Below, in pieces: positions 63,779-64,000 of a stretch of 64,000 nucleotides of DNA. Below the pieces are notes generated by a model. The model saw only the letters and a list, made by a program, of their open reading frames with translations, was not told the origin of the DNA and did no database searches. Origin of the DNA: Azospirillum ramasamyi (GTDB lineage: Bacteria; Pseudomonadota; Alphaproteobacteria; Azospirillales; Azospirillaceae); NCBI RefSeq assembly GCF_003233655.1, contig NZ_CP029829.1:480978-544977 (forward strand), in the 5' to 3' direction. Both the position numbers and the translations under genes were made by a program. Numbering within the stretch: the first letter of the stretch is position 1; each line of letters opens with the position of its first letter.

Positions 63779-64000
63779 TCAGACCTCCTCATCATCGAAA
63801 TTGAATTGCGGCGTCTCGCCCATCGCCTTGCGCAGCCAGGGCGGCGGGTTGCCGTTCAGCGTCTGGACCAGCTTGTCGAGCAGGGCCGGGATGGTTTCGG
63901 TGGCCTCGACCTTCACCGGATGGATCTTCTTCGCCACCACGCGGGCGGCGGCCGAGGCGCCGATGGCCGACAGATAGATGATGGCGACATCGGCCAGCGC
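63779..64000 (-). CDS. nifX: nitrogenase cofactor carrier protein NifX, C-terminal part (5' end outside window)
   Basis: 73 residues up to the stop are visible; the frame is open at the right edge. The text [29 protein letters not shown] (landmark at the start of the visible part) matches NifX/NifY/NafY-type carriers that hold NifB-co and VK-cluster for NifEN. It ends with an acidic tail FNFDDEEV. Its stop is just before the DUF269 start, in the usual nifX-DUF269 order, so more nif genes should lie to the right. Confidence 0.93.
   Translation of the reverse strand, partial: ALADVAIIYLSAIGASAAARVVAKKIHPVKVEATETIPALLDKLVQTLNGNPPPWLRKAMGETPQFNFDDEEV

Overview
The window looks like the chromosome of a nitrogen-fixing, motile alphaproteobacterium of the Rhodospirillales, most probably Azospirillum or a close relative. 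The grounds are: very high GC with strong codon bias (long antisense open frames throughout), the alphaproteobacterial split ATP synthase Fo operon with separate b and b' subunits, a nif fragment of the order nifX - DUF269 - DUF683 - ferredoxin III at the right edge, a formate dehydrogenase cluster of the FdhABC plus DUF3305/DUF3306 type, and an unusually dense set of chemoreceptors. The assignment comes from gene content and order, not from any database match. No rRNA, tRNA, phage, integrase, transposase or CRISPR array was recognised.

Layout. 1-5560 (minus): M16 peptidase (cut by the left edge), DUF3035 lipoprotein, lspA, ileS. 5912-11180 (plus): a compact operon of four glycosyltransferase-type proteins (GT10, an unassigned one, a TPR/GT41 O-GlcNAc-transferase-like protein, GT7). 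11263-14437 (minus): pyrE, a bacteriohemerythrin and a chemoreceptor. 14682-16334 (plus): exported S10-type carboxypeptidase, convergent on a flagellin (16489-18348, minus) with a strong shared terminator. 18730-20442 (plus): RidA-family protein and a DUF482 acyltransferase-like protein. 20558-26847 (minus): CoA transferase, moaA, a 684-residue multi-cluster ferredoxin, tungstate-type binding protein and permease. 26936-35760 (plus): fdhD, mobA, DUF3305, DUF3306, TorD-like chaperone, small TAT protein, fdhA, fdhB, a small lipoprotein, fdhC. Together 20.5-35.8 kb forms one divergent metal-uptake, cofactor and formate dehydrogenase island.

35913-39644: class II aldolase, a sensor kinase whose phosphoacceptor histidine is replaced by glutamine, and a LigB-type dioxygenase. 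39821-42465 (minus): atpI-B-E-F'-F with two hairpins directly after atpE. 42716-46564 (minus): SCO protein, a chemoreceptor fused to a hemerythrin, PhoH-like ATPase. 47373-49409 (plus): minCDE. 49698-54586 (plus): a CRTAC1-like FG-GAP protein, a PAS protein overlapping a chemoreceptor (a split aerotaxis receptor), and a soluble protein with a chemoreceptor tip in front of a Cache-like sensor. 54694-62633: mostly housekeeping genes (dipeptide epimerase, pterin dehydratase, UDG, methyltransferase, CHAP protein, ubiA, response regulator, rsmE, gshA). 62752-64000 (minus): distal part of a nif operon.

The observations most worth following are the pseudo-histidine kinase (Gln417), the two matching 117-bp palindrome-ended repeats whose ends provide the stop codons of neighbouring genes, the chemoreceptor proteins of unusual architecture (hemerythrin fusion; tip-first Cache protein), the tungstate uptake pair without an adjacent ATPase, the glycosyltransferase operon near the flagellin, and an orphan terminator upstream of phoH that suggests an unannotated short transcript.
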